From positions 2,092-9,671 of the forward strand of contig PJQJ01000019.1 of the NCBI GenBank assembly GCA_002861585.1: a stretch of DNA of 7,580 nt. Reading direction: 5' to 3'. The notes below the pieces were generated by a model that worked only from the letters and a program-made list of their open reading frames with translations, did not search any database and was not told the DNA's origin. Source of the stretch: Candidatus Saccharimonadota bacterium. Its GTDB lineage: Bacteria; Patescibacteriota; Saccharimonadia; Saccharimonadales; Saccharimonadaceae. This document shows, in pieces, positions 1 to 5,693 of the stretch (positions are counted from its first letter, which is position 1; the number at the start of each line of letters is the position of its first letter). The translations under genes and the position numbers were made by a program.

Positions 1-1
1 G

Positions 2-631
2 CAAGTGCAGGGTGCCGGCTCGCCGCCACAGATTATTAAAGCCTTGCAGCATTTCAATGAGATGGCCGAACCGCCAGAAGTGATAGTGATTGTCCGCGGT
101 GGTGGTAGTGCTGATGATCTCGCGGCATTTAACGACGAACCTCTAGTGCGGGCGATTGCTGCAAGCCGCGTACCAACACTCGTTGGCGTTGGTCACGAAG
201 TCGATACGACATTAGCCGATTTAGTTGCTGATCGCCGAGCGGCAACACCGAGCAACGCCGCGCAGTTACTGGTGCCGGATAAGCGCGAGCTAGTCACATC
301 GCTCAACCACAGTGTGAGGCGAATGATTATGTTACTTCAGCGGCGAGTCGATGCTCTGCAGCAGGTCGTCGATAAGGTTGAGGACCGCATGGTACTGCGC
401 ATCTCTCAGCGCCACAGCGCGCTGAAACGCCAAGTGTCACAGTATGCGATCGTCCTAAAGCAGCTCGATCCACGTGCTGCCCTTAAACGAGGGTATGCGT
501 TGGTCCGTTTAGCTGATGGTAAGCTGCTGCATGGCAGAGCCGAGGTGGCCACCGGTGAGCAGCTGACAATTGAACTCGATAAGCAGATAATAGAAACAGA
601 AGTAAGGAAGACATATGCCAAGAAAAAATGA
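2..631 (+). CDS. xseA: Exodeoxyribonuclease VII large subunit, 3' part
   Basis: This is the C-terminal part of the catalytic subunit of exonuclease VII, which degrades single-stranded DNA into oligonucleotides in the cytoplasm together with several XseB subunits. The frame is open at the window edge, so the N-terminal OB-fold and the start codon are missing; about 209 residues remain of a family usually 400-450 long. Near visible residues 32-46 is the family hallmark RGGGSADDL followed by FNDE. It is followed by GVGHEVDTTLADLVADRRA and TPSNAA, typical of the exonuclease VII catalytic region. The rest is the long helical segment that carries XseB in the complex. The gene overlaps xseB by 17 nt, suggesting coupled translation. 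The family call is firm; only the 5' end is unseen. Confidence 0.97.
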   Translation, partial: QVQGAGSPPQIIKALQHFNEMAEPPEVIVIVRGGGSADDLAAFNDEPLVRAIAASRVPTLVGVGHEVDTTLADLVADRRAATPSNAAQLLVPDKRELVTSLNHSVRRMIMLLQRRVDALQQVVDKVEDRMVLRISQRHSALKRQVSQYAIVLKQLDPRAALKRGYALVRLADGKLLHGRAEVATGEQLTIELDKQIIETEVRKTYAKKK

Positions 632-824
632 ACCACCACTTCAGGAACAGATTAATCAGCTAGAGTCCTTGATCCAATGGTTTGAAAGCGAAGATGTTGA
701 TCTGGAGCAGGCAATTGCTAAGTTCGAAGAGGGCAGCAAGCTAGCCGAGCATATAAAGGAGCGTCTGAACGGTTTAGAGAACAAGATAACCGTTCTAAAA
801 GAGCGCTTTGACGACGGCGCCTAG
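615..824 (+). CDS. xseB: Exodeoxyribonuclease VII small subunit
   Basis: This 69-residue protein is the small subunit of exonuclease VII, a short helical hairpin that binds the helical region of XseA. Visible family features are the opening LQEQINQLESLIQWFES and the central VDLEQAIAKFEEGSKLAE, matching the usual 'LE..v..LE.g.l.LeeslaLfEeG' pattern, followed by a charged C-terminal helix. Length is normal for the family. The ATG lies inside the 3' end of xseA and has an AAGGAAG purine run a few bases upstream. The TAG stop is followed immediately by the ATG of the methyltransferase gene, so the three genes probably share one transcript whose promoter lies to the left of the window. Confidence 0.96.
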   Translation: MPRKNEPPLQEQINQLESLIQWFESEDVDLEQAIAKFEEGSKLAEHIKERLNGLENKITVLKERFDDGA

Positions 825-1328
825 ATGGTTGTCTTTGCTGCTGTTATTGTTGCTATCTTAGTCTCTTTCGTCGCGGTTGTTGCGGTAGGGGCTCCATACG
901 TGCCAACCCGGCGCGAGGATATTGAAAAGGCACTCGCTATCGCTCGGCTCAAACCAGGGGATACTATCATTGATCTTGGATCCGGTGATGGGCGATTGTT
1001 GCTTGCTGCTGCCAAACGGGGGATACATGCAGTCGGGTACGAACTAAATCCGCTGCTTGTACTGGTTACGAAATGGCGCTGCCGAAAGTACGGCCATCTA
1101 GTGCAGGTGAGAATGCGAGACTTTTGGCGAGTTGAGCTGCCCCCGGAAACGGATGCTGTTTTTGTCTTTTTGGCCAAGCCGTTCATGGCTCGATTATCCA
1201 CCTTTTTATCAGCATCATCTCATCGTACCCAGAAACCACTCCTGCTTATTAGTTACGGCTTCGAGCTACCAGATCATCAGCCTATTCGACAAGATCGGGC
1301 TGTCCTGTGTTACCAAATAAAAGGATAA
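825..1328 (+). CDS. Membrane-anchored class I SAM-dependent methyltransferase, FAM173-like
   Basis: This 167-residue protein starts with one hydrophobic segment (about residues 2-22), followed by APYVPT and a compact class I methyltransferase fold. Motif I is IDLGSGDGR (about 49-57), the SAM-binding glycine loop, and GYELNP (about 71-76) is the acidic end of strand 2 that contacts the ribose. The later DFWRVELP and AVFVFLAKPFM fit strands 4 and 5. The order N-terminal anchor, xPYVPT, DLGSGDGR, GYELNP is the pattern of the FAM173 family, whose characterised eukaryotic members methylate lysines on mitochondrial inner-membrane proteins. The bacterial substrate cannot be read from the sequence. 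The ATG touches the stop of xseB, so translation may be coupled. The methyltransferase fold is near certain; the FAM173 relation is recognised by motif only. Confidence 0.88.
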   Translation: MVVFAAVIVAILVSFVAVVAVGAPYVPTRREDIEKALAIARLKPGDTIIDLGSGDGRLLLAAAKRGIHAVGYELNPLLVLVTKWRCRKYGHLVQVRMRDFWRVELPPETDAVFVFLAKPFMARLSTFLSASSHRTQKPLLLISYGFELPDHQPIRQDRAVLCYQIKG

Positions 1329-1330
1329 GC

Positions 1331-1365
1331 TTTACTTATAGTCCTGAGCTTCCTATGATAGGAGC
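1331..1365 (+). promoter_or_regulatory. Sigma70-like promoter for a leaderless transcript
   Basis: TTTACT (1331-1336) and TATGAT (1354-1359) are separated by exactly 17 bp and match the -35 and -10 consensus at 5 of 6 positions each. The base 7 nt after the -10 hexamer is the A of the ATG at 1366, so the expected transcription start coincides with the start codon. The AGGAG just before the ATG would then lie outside the mRNA and is in any case too close to act as a Shine-Dalgarno. Confidence 0.65.
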
Positions 1366-2016
1366 ATGAGAAAAGAATTTGCGCGTCAAGAGGGCGCGGT
1401 AACTGGGCTTCTGATTGCTAATGTCTTACTGACGGTATTTGTACTTATTTTCGGATCGGTGATGATCTGGGCGCTTATTAGTTATAACGACCAAAAGAAT
1501 AATGTCGATGCCAAGATTAATGCAGCGGTGGCGCAGGCCAAAAAAGAACAAGCTGACGAAGATGAAAAACAGTTTATAGAGCGTGAAAAAGAGCCAACAA
1601 GGCCATTCCTCGGTCCTGAAGATCTAGGGAGGGTCAGTTTCAACTACCCGAAGACCTGGAGCGTCTATATCAACAAGACAGGCAGTGAGTATGAAGCATT
1701 CCTTCATCCTGGTGTCGTTATGCCACTGACGTCTAAACAGCCATATGCGCTAAAAGTAAACATCAACAACAACAGTTATGAGCGTGAATTGCAAAAGTAC
1801 GAGCAGCAGGTTAAGAAGGGCGACTTAAAGAGCTCACCAACCACCGTAAATGGATACCAAGGGAATCGCTTGGACGGTAAGTTCACTAACGAGGTGACGG
1901 GTTCAATGGTCATCTTTAAGATTCGTGACAAGGCGCTTACACTCCAGACTCAATCGCCAACGTATCGCAACGACTTTGATGGCATCGTACTGCCAAAATT
2001 GACCTTTAATCCATAG
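1366..2016 (+). CDS. Single-pass membrane protein with extracytoplasmic C-terminal domain, function unknown
   Basis: I do not recognise a characterised family with certainty. The 216-residue protein has a short basic N-terminus, one strong membrane segment (about residues 13-39), a charged, probably coiled-coil linker (about 42-76) and a C-terminal domain of about 135 residues. That domain begins around FNYPKTWSVYI, and such a 'F.YP..W' opening is common in PsbP-like or lipoprotein-type beta domains of bacterial surface proteins. Orientation is inferred as N-in, C-out. There is no cysteine for lipidation and no obvious signal peptidase site, so it probably stays as a type II membrane protein. 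The start is fixed by the promoter: the ATG is the predicted transcription start. It stands between two gene clusters as its own unit, and a stem-loop overlaps its stop codon. Confidence 0.85.
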   Translation: MRKEFARQEGAVTGLLIANVLLTVFVLIFGSVMIWALISYNDQKNNVDAKINAAVAQAKKEQADEDEKQFIEREKEPTRPFLGPEDLGRVSFNYPKTWSVYINKTGSEYEAFLHPGVVMPLTSKQPYALKVNINNNSYERELQKYEQQVKKGDLKSSPTTVNGYQGNRLDGKFTNEVTGSMVIFKIRDKALTLQTQSPTYRNDFDGIVLPKLTFNP

Positions 2017-2039
2017 CATCGAGTCAAAAGCTCGTGCTA
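2014..2039 (+). other. Stem-loop overlapping the stop codon of the upstream gene
   Basis: TAGCA (2014-2018) pairs with TGCTA (2035-2039) and CGAG (2020-2023) with CTCG (2031-2034), with one bulged T at 2019 and a 7-nt loop. The outer arm contains the TAG stop of the membrane-protein gene, and the right arm contains a GTG that could be read as a start of the kinase. No U-tract follows, so it is not a canonical intrinsic terminator; it may limit read-through or protect the 3' end. Confidence 0.4.
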
Positions 2040-2051
2040 CACTTGGGGGAG

Positions 2052-2804
2052 ATGTTTGGAGCTGGGGTAGCAGAAGTGACAGGGGGACAGAAGCAGCTGT
2101 TTGATGATTCGCAGTTTGCCTCTTTATCTGCGGCCGCGCATGACTTAAAAGCGCCTCTTAGCACCATACAATTTCTTGCGGCTTCGCTTCGCGACTCTGA
2201 ATTACAGCTGACTGATGCTGAGCGCGAACAGATGCTCTGGCGAATGCAGCTCACCGCCGAAAGCAGTCTTAAACTGGTCGAAGGCTTAACGTACGCCTAT
2301 AGTACATCACGCCTCGCGCTCGAGCTAGAACCGGTTAATGTTGCCCATATCTGTGAAGATATCCTGCATGAATTTACACCGCTCTCACGTCAGTTAGGTC
2401 AGACGATGGAACTAAAACTATCGCGCCGCATGGTGCCGCTTGCACTGGCGCATCATAGTATTTTGCGTAGTATTGTTTCTAACCTCTGCGATAACGCACT
2501 GAAGCATAATCCACCCGAAAGTCATGTTCAGCTGCGAATAGGACCAGCCAAACGCGGCGTGATTATTGCAGTTCGTGATAACGGCCCGCAACTTCGCATT
2601 GCCGACTTTAAGCGGCTAAAGGCTCGACTAGGTAAAGAGGTTAATCCGCTCGGGGCTCGAGTAGGAAGCAGCGGACTTGGTCTATTTGTCGCCTCGCAAC
2701 TGGCTGGTGCAATGGATGCTCGGCTTGATCTCTCGCGCCACCAAACTGATGGCGTAACGTTTTCGCTCCACTTACAGCCGTCATACCAGTTGAGTTTCTT
2801 ATGA
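2052..2804 (+). CDS. Small soluble histidine kinase (HisKA plus HATPase_c, no sensor domain)
   Basis: This cytoplasmic sensor kinase of 250 residues consists almost only of the catalytic core. The H-box is AAAHDLKAPLS, with the phospho-accepting His near residue 30. The N-box is NLCDNALKHN (around 144-153), the G1 box DNGP (176-179) and the G2 box GSSGLGLFVA (205-214), which together make the ATP-binding site. No membrane segment, PAS, GAF or HAMP region precedes the H-box, so the signal input is probably a partner protein. I chose the ATG at 2052. A GTG at 2034 would add six residues but lies in a stem-loop and has no Shine-Dalgarno. An extended -10-like TGCTACACT at 2035-2043 would also put the transcript start just before this ATG, though I find no matching -35. 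Its last codons overlap the response regulator gene by 4 nt. Confidence 0.9.
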   Translation: MFGAGVAEVTGGQKQLFDDSQFASLSAAAHDLKAPLSTIQFLAASLRDSELQLTDAEREQMLWRMQLTAESSLKLVEGLTYAYSTSRLALELEPVNVAHICEDILHEFTPLSRQLGQTMELKLSRRMVPLALAHHSILRSIVSNLCDNALKHNPPESHVQLRIGPAKRGVIIAVRDNGPQLRIADFKRLKARLGKEVNPLGARVGSSGLGLFVASQLAGAMDARLDLSRHQTDGVTFSLHLQPSYQLSFL

Positions 2805-3169
2805 AAAAAAACGTGCTTATTATTGAAGACGACCTTTTTTTCGGGCAGAGCATTGAACGTGCTCTTCGGGCCGACTTTACTACCGTGCTGGTTCGTACCG
2901 CTCAGGCGGGTTTAGAGCAGCTCGATAAACACCGGATCGATGTCATTGTGCTTGATCTGTTCCTGTCGGATGCCAACGGTATTCAGTTCCTACATGAACT
3001 GCGATCGTATAGTGATACACAGACAGTGCCGGTTGTCATTTGTAGCACCGTTGCCGAACGCTTGCCTCGCGAGCAGATGGCTAACTATGGGGTACTTAGT
3101 GTGTTAGACAAAAAGACGCTAACCCCGGCGTTGCTTCGGCGGACGATCAGGGAAGTCGCGCTTGTATGA
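2801..3169 (+). CDS. Receiver-only response regulator (CheY-like)
   Basis: This 122-residue protein is a stand-alone receiver domain. The acidic pocket is E9, D10 and D11 in IIEDD, the phosphorylation site is D52 in VIVLDLFL, the switch residue is S82 or T83 in VICST, and the conserved lysine is K104 in VLDKK. The domain fills the whole protein, so there is no DNA-binding or enzymatic output domain and it must act by protein contact or as a phosphorelay intermediate. The ATG overlaps the TGA of the kinase gene in an ATGA junction, making the two a translationally coupled cognate pair. Its own stop overlaps the recO start in the same way. Confidence 0.93.
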   Translation: MKKNVLIIEDDLFFGQSIERALRADFTTVLVRTAQAGLEQLDKHRIDVIVLDLFLSDANGIQFLHELRSYSDTQTVPVVICSTVAERLPREQMANYGVLSVLDKKTLTPALLRRTIREVALV

Positions 3170-3843
3170 ATCAGTTCAAGACCAAAGCTATAATTTTGCG
3201 TCGTACCCCATTTGGCGAAGCCGACCGCATTATGCAACTGCTCACACCAGATCATGGCAAAGTGAGTGCGATCGCCAAAGGCGTGCGCAGAGGAAAGAGC
3301 AAGCTTGCCGGCGGATTAGAACTCTTTGCCGTTTGCGATGTCACACTGCTTAAGGGAAAGAGCGAAATTTTGACTATGACCTCGGCTCGCATCGAAACCT
3401 TTTACGGCTCGATCATGCGTGATTACGACCGGTTGCAATTTGGATATGAATGTATAAAAGAGGTTTCAAGGGCGAGCGAAACTGCCCCCGAACCGGAATT
3501 TTATGAGCTGCTGCGCCAGAGCTTTGATTATCTTAATGATGGTGCTATTGCGCTGCCTCTGATTGAAATATGGTTTCGATTGCAGCTATCAATCCTGCTG
3601 GGACAGGGATTAAATGTCACAACTGGTGAACAGAATCAGCGGCTGTCTGCCGATAAGCGCTATGATTTTGACGTGAGTGACATGCTATTTGTAGAGCGAG
3701 AGGCCGGACGTTTTACGGCTGATCACATCAAATTACTTCGACTCCTAACAACAAAGAATCCACGTGTTGTGTCTCACGTGGGGGGAATACAATCATTGCT
3801 TGAAGAGTGTCTGTGGGTGTCTCGAGTAGTTAGTGGTGCGTAA
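3166..3843 (+). CDS. recO: DNA repair protein RecO
   Basis: RecO works with RecR (and RecF) to load RecA onto SSB-coated single-stranded DNA during gap repair and recombination, and it anneals complementary strands. The 225-residue protein opens with the N-terminal OB-fold signature: TKAIILRRTPFGEADRIM, then LLTPDHGKVSAIAKGVRR and GGLELFAVCDVTL. The C-terminal helical half contains ESR-type spacing and LQLSILLGQGLNV. The CxxC zinc-finger pairs of many RecO proteins are absent; the place where they would sit, after about residue 150, reads TTGEQNQRL. The gene begins in an ATGA overlap with the response regulator, so recO is the third gene of the kinase operon. It ends 10 bp before the first hairpin of the cassette array, which is transcribed convergently. 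Confidence 0.93.
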   Translation: MNQFKTKAIILRRTPFGEADRIMQLLTPDHGKVSAIAKGVRRGKSKLAGGLELFAVCDVTLLKGKSEILTMTSARIETFYGSIMRDYDRLQFGYECIKEVSRASETAPEPEFYELLRQSFDYLNDGAIALPLIEIWFRLQLSILLGQGLNVTTGEQNQRLSADKRYDFDVSDMLFVEREAGRFTADHIKLLRLLTTKNPRVVSHVGGIQSLLEECLWVSRVVSGA

Positions 3844-3853
3844 AGTTTTGCTG

Positions 3854-3906
3854 CCCGACCGTGCGCGTTCTGCTACCCGATAAGGGGAGAACAGCGCACG
3901 GTCGGG
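3854..3906 (-). repeat. Cassette-end hairpin H1
   Basis: On the - strand a 13-bp lower stem (CCCGACCGTGCGC with its perfect complement), a one-base bulge, a 5-bp stem GTTCT/AGAAC and a small CCC/GGG apical stem with the TTAT turn form one hairpin. It starts 12 nt after the stop of the 123-aa gene and 10 nt from the convergent recO stop. It has no U-tract on either strand. Unlike the other four copies it is not followed by an intrinsic terminator. Confidence 0.9.
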
Positions 3907-3918
3907 TGATGCGATGGG

Positions 3919-4290
3919 TCATGACATCATGTCGAGAATCTGATTGATGTCGGTGACCATTCGCTCGAGCAGGAGGCTGTCCCTGTCGGCGCGAAATCGT
4001 ACAGGGTGAGGCTTCAGCTCCTCCAGTATAACGGCAGCACAGAACCGCAAGCTGAGGTAGTGGTCGAATGATGACCCGTTGAGCGGGTGATCGAGCGTTG
4101 CCGTGATGGCGAAGTTGCCACCCTCGGTACTGAGTTCGATCATGCGATCACGCAGCTTGTTACCGCGATACTTGCTGAACGCGGCGACGATTCTCTCGGC
4201 TTGTTGTTGAGTCACCTCAGTCGAGTTGAGCACGAACAGCACTTCACTCGATCTTTGTCTACCACGAACACTAACAGTCACAGATGACAT
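3919..4290 (-). CDS. Cassette protein of unknown function, 123 aa
   Basis: I do not recognise this protein. It is a 123-residue, probably soluble protein without a signal peptide or membrane segment. The N-terminal half looks mixed alpha/beta: strands VTVSVRG, EVLFVLNS and GNFAITATLDH around a helix rich in Gln, Ala and Arg. The C-terminal half is helical (LSLRFCAAVILEELK and LLLERMVTDINQILDMM). The start is the only ATG in the frame. GAGGAG lies 13 nt upstream and a GGAG 4 nt upstream, and either could serve as the ribosome site. It has its own promoter (4331-4359), and hairpin H1 lies 12 nt after the TGA. It is the last cassette of the array and faces recO tail to tail. Confidence 0.75.
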   Translation of the reverse strand: MSSVTVSVRGRQRSSEVLFVLNSTEVTQQQAERIVAAFSKYRGNKLRDRMIELSTEGGNFAITATLDHPLNGSSFDHYLSLRFCAAVILEELKPHPVRFRADRDSLLLERMVTDINQILDMMS

Positions 4291-4330
4291 TTGGCTCCAC
4301 TGGCTCCTCGGATTCGGGCTGACTACTTAT

Positions 4331-4359
4331 ATAACAATATAAGTAATTCAAAAAGTCAA
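4331..4359 (-). promoter_or_regulatory. Promoter of the 123-aa cassette
   Basis: On the - strand TTGACT (4354-4359) and TGTTAT (4331-4336) are 17 bp apart, giving a start near 4324 and a leader of about 35 nt. The -10 is enclosed by the inverted repeat ACTTATATAACAATATAAGT (4325-4344, 8-bp arms), which could be an operator. Confidence 0.65.
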
Positions 4360-4368
4360 TTCATCAAT

Positions 4369-4395
4369 CAAAAAACACATGCTAGTAGCATGTGT
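4369..4395 (-). terminator. Intrinsic terminator after the 231-aa cassette
   Basis: The 9-bp stem ACACATGCT/AGCATGTGT (4375-4383 with 4387-4395) has a 3-nt loop and is followed on the - strand by a run of six T. It lies about 20 nt past hairpin H2 and 10 nt before the -35 of the next promoter. Confidence 0.85.
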
Positions 4396-4415
4396 GAATA
4401 TCTAGGGTGTTGCTG

Positions 4416-4468
4416 CCCGACCGTGCGCGTTCTGCTACCCGATAAGGGGAGAACGGCGCACGGCCGGG
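4416..4468 (-). repeat. Cassette-end hairpin H2
   Basis: This is the same fold as the first copy. On the - strand the lower stem is CCCGGCCGTGCGC against GCGCACGGTCGGG, with one G-T (G-U in RNA) pair where H1 has A-T, then GTTCT/AGAAC and the apical CCC/GGG. The 45 bases 4410-4454 are identical to 3848-3892 around H1, including the loop. It starts 17 nt after the stop of the 231-aa gene. Confidence 0.92.
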
Positions 4469-4485
4469 GTTGTGCGTAGGCGGCA

Positions 4486-5181
4486 CTACATGAAGCGCTC
4501 GACCAGCTTGACGCCTGGCTTGCCCAGGTTGTACATCAACCAGGCGGCCAGCTTGCGCTTCCAGCTCTTCTCGGACTCGAGAATCTGGAAGTACAAGTAG
4601 GCTGATATGCCCCGCTGGTCCAGCAGGGTTGTCGCCTTCAACCAGTGGAACCGGTTGTTGGCGATCCACTGCCGGTCGGCCCTGTGGCCGAGCTCGTACC
4701 ACGCCAGGTTGGCGCTGACGAAGAGCTCGTCGGCTGCTGTGTACTCCTGGGCAGCGTACTTCAGCCGGCCCTCAGCCATCAGCAGTGCTGCCATCCGGTT
4801 CGGGTCGTTGCCGTGGAGGTCACGCGCCTCCAGTAGCAGTTCGTAGGCGGTTGCCAGCTTTCCACGCCTGATCATCGCCAGGCAGTAGTCGCGGACGAAA
4901 TCGCCCTCGATCAGCTGGTCGTAGCCCGGGCACTGCTTGGCTCGCAGGTGGCACTGGTGGGCGTCCTCGTCCCGAACGAGCAGGCGGTTCACCAGGGACA
5001 TCTGGAACCAGAAGTGCAGGTGCTCACAGTCCTCGTGGTTGTCCTCGTGCCAGCACTGGTGGTGCTGTCCGATCACGAGGGCGTCTCGGAAGCGACGCCG
5101 GCTGATCAGCTCCGACATCATTGTCGTAACTGAGTCGCAGTCGTTCAGGCTGACGGCCACGGGCAGGTCGATTTCGTGCAT
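4486..5181 (-). CDS. TPR-like helical protein, paralog 1 (231 aa), function unknown
   Basis: This 231-residue, apparently all-helical soluble protein has helix pairs of the tetratricopeptide type, for example ELISRRRFRDALVIG, ALLMAEGRLKYAAQEYTAAD and LAWYELG. It is clearly homologous to the 232-aa protein of the next cassette: both share HFWFQ.SL.N.LL, QCP.Y..LIEGDF.RD, NRMAAL.M..GR, AD.QWI.NNRF.WLKA and the ending PGVKLVERFM. Before HFWFQ is a His/Cys-rich stretch (H40, H41, C43, H45, H49, C52, H54, H56) that could bind a metal; this is inference. GAGGAGG lies 8 nt before the ATG, an ideal ribosome site. The 95-aa gene lies 38 nt upstream in the same transcript. TPR-like folds usually bind proteins, but no partner can be named. 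Confidence 0.8.
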   Translation of the reverse strand: MHEIDLPVAVSLNDCDSVTTMMSELISRRRFRDALVIGQHHQCWHEDNHEDCEHLHFWFQMSLVNRLLVRDEDAHQCHLRAKQCPGYDQLIEGDFVRDYCLAMIRRGKLATAYELLLEARDLHGNDPNRMAALLMAEGRLKYAAQEYTAADELFVSANLAWYELGHRADRQWIANNRFHWLKATTLLDQRGISAYLYFQILESEKSWKRKLAAWLMYNLGKPGVKLVERFM

Positions 5182-5219
5182 GACAGGTGCCTCCTCGGCA
5201 GAAGCGGTCGGTATCCCCG

Positions 5220-5507
5220 TTACCTAAACAGGGCTGATTGGAGTCTTGCTTTGGTGTACTGAAGGCTGCACTCGGGCAAGAAGCCCTGATCGCGAGCATC
5301 CTCTAGCGCCTCAATAATGCGCTCGGTGGCCAGCTCCTGTTGGCTGTGACCGAATCCCTGCGTGGCCTCACGCACCAGGTCGGTGGGAAGTACTCGGGGA
5401 GTCATCAGCTCCAGAACATGCTCGAGTTCGACCATCAGGTGATGGATTGTCTCCTGTGTTCCGTCCAGCTGTGCAATAGCCCGCCCCAGGGGGACAAGTT
5501 TGCACAC
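5220..5507 (-). CDS. Cassette protein of unknown function, 95 aa or longer; start uncertain
   Basis: I do not recognise this small helical protein. It contains TIHHLMVELEHVLELM, a segment with VLPTDLVREATQGF, and a C-terminal SQQELATERIIEALEDARDQGF. It is the first gene of a two-gene cassette, ahead of the 231-aa TPR-like gene. The start given is a GTG at 5507 without a good ribosome site. The only clear Shine-Dalgarno, GGAGG at 5547-5551, sits where the promoter predicts the leader and points to a GTG at 5540-5542 that is in another frame. That frame reads 35 codons and stops at 5435. The main frame is open upstream to a TAA at 5574-5576 without an ATG, reading LDGLFEDNV just before the assigned start. 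A missing base near the start (mutation, assembly error or recoding) would explain this. Confidence 0.6.
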   Translation of the reverse strand: MCKLVPLGRAIAQLDGTQETIHHLMVELEHVLELMTPRVLPTDLVREATQGFGHSQQELATERIIEALEDARDQGFLPECSLQYTKARLQSALFR

Positions 5508-5575
5508 GTTGTCTTCGAACAGGCCATCAAGTCCAGGTCCACGTACCCTCCGTTTCTTTCGTCTCGGACTAACTT

Positions 5576-5605
5576 ATTGCAACATAAAAAACGCTCCAAT
5601 GTCAA
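5576..5605 (-). promoter_or_regulatory. Promoter of the 95-aa/231-aa cassette, -35 in the terminator loop
   Basis: On the - strand the perfect -35 TTGACA (5600-5605) and TGCAAT (5576-5581) are 18 bp apart, giving a start near 5569. The TTGAC is the loop region of the preceding intrinsic terminator (5594-5611). Confidence 0.65.
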
Positions 5606-5611
5606 TTGGAG
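5586..5611 (-). terminator. Intrinsic terminator after the 232-aa cassette
   Basis: The inverted repeat CTCCAATTGACATTGGAG (5594-5611, 7-bp arms) is followed after CG by six T on the - strand. It begins 8 nt beyond hairpin H3 and overlaps the next promoter's -35 and spacer. Confidence 0.85.
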
Positions 5612-5619
5612 TTGTGCTG

Positions 5620-5676
5620 CCCGGACCGTGCGCGTTCATCGACCCTTTCAAAAGGGGAGAACAGCGCACGGCCGGG
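5620..5676 (-). repeat. Cassette-end hairpin H3
   Basis: The lower stem is CCCGG plus CCGTGCGC with their complements and one bulged T. The mid stem is GTTC/GAAC and the apical stem is CCCTT/AAGGG. The apical stem is longer than in H1 and H2, with both arms changed together. The hairpin starts 17 nt after the stop of the 232-aa gene. Confidence 0.9.
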
Positions 5677-5693
5677 GTTGTGCGTAAGCAGCG

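Noticed and set aside
1325..1339. Terminator after the methyltransferase gene
   Set aside because: Only a 5-bp AT-rich stem (ATAAG/CTTAT) without a T-run; it overlaps the -35 of the next gene and is probably chance.
5340..5687. + strand open frame across the array (and several similar ones at 4607, 4937, 6018 and 6190)
   Set aside because: They are antisense to genes with good ribosome sites and promoters, run through hairpins, and have low-complexity or Cys/Trp/Ser-rich products.
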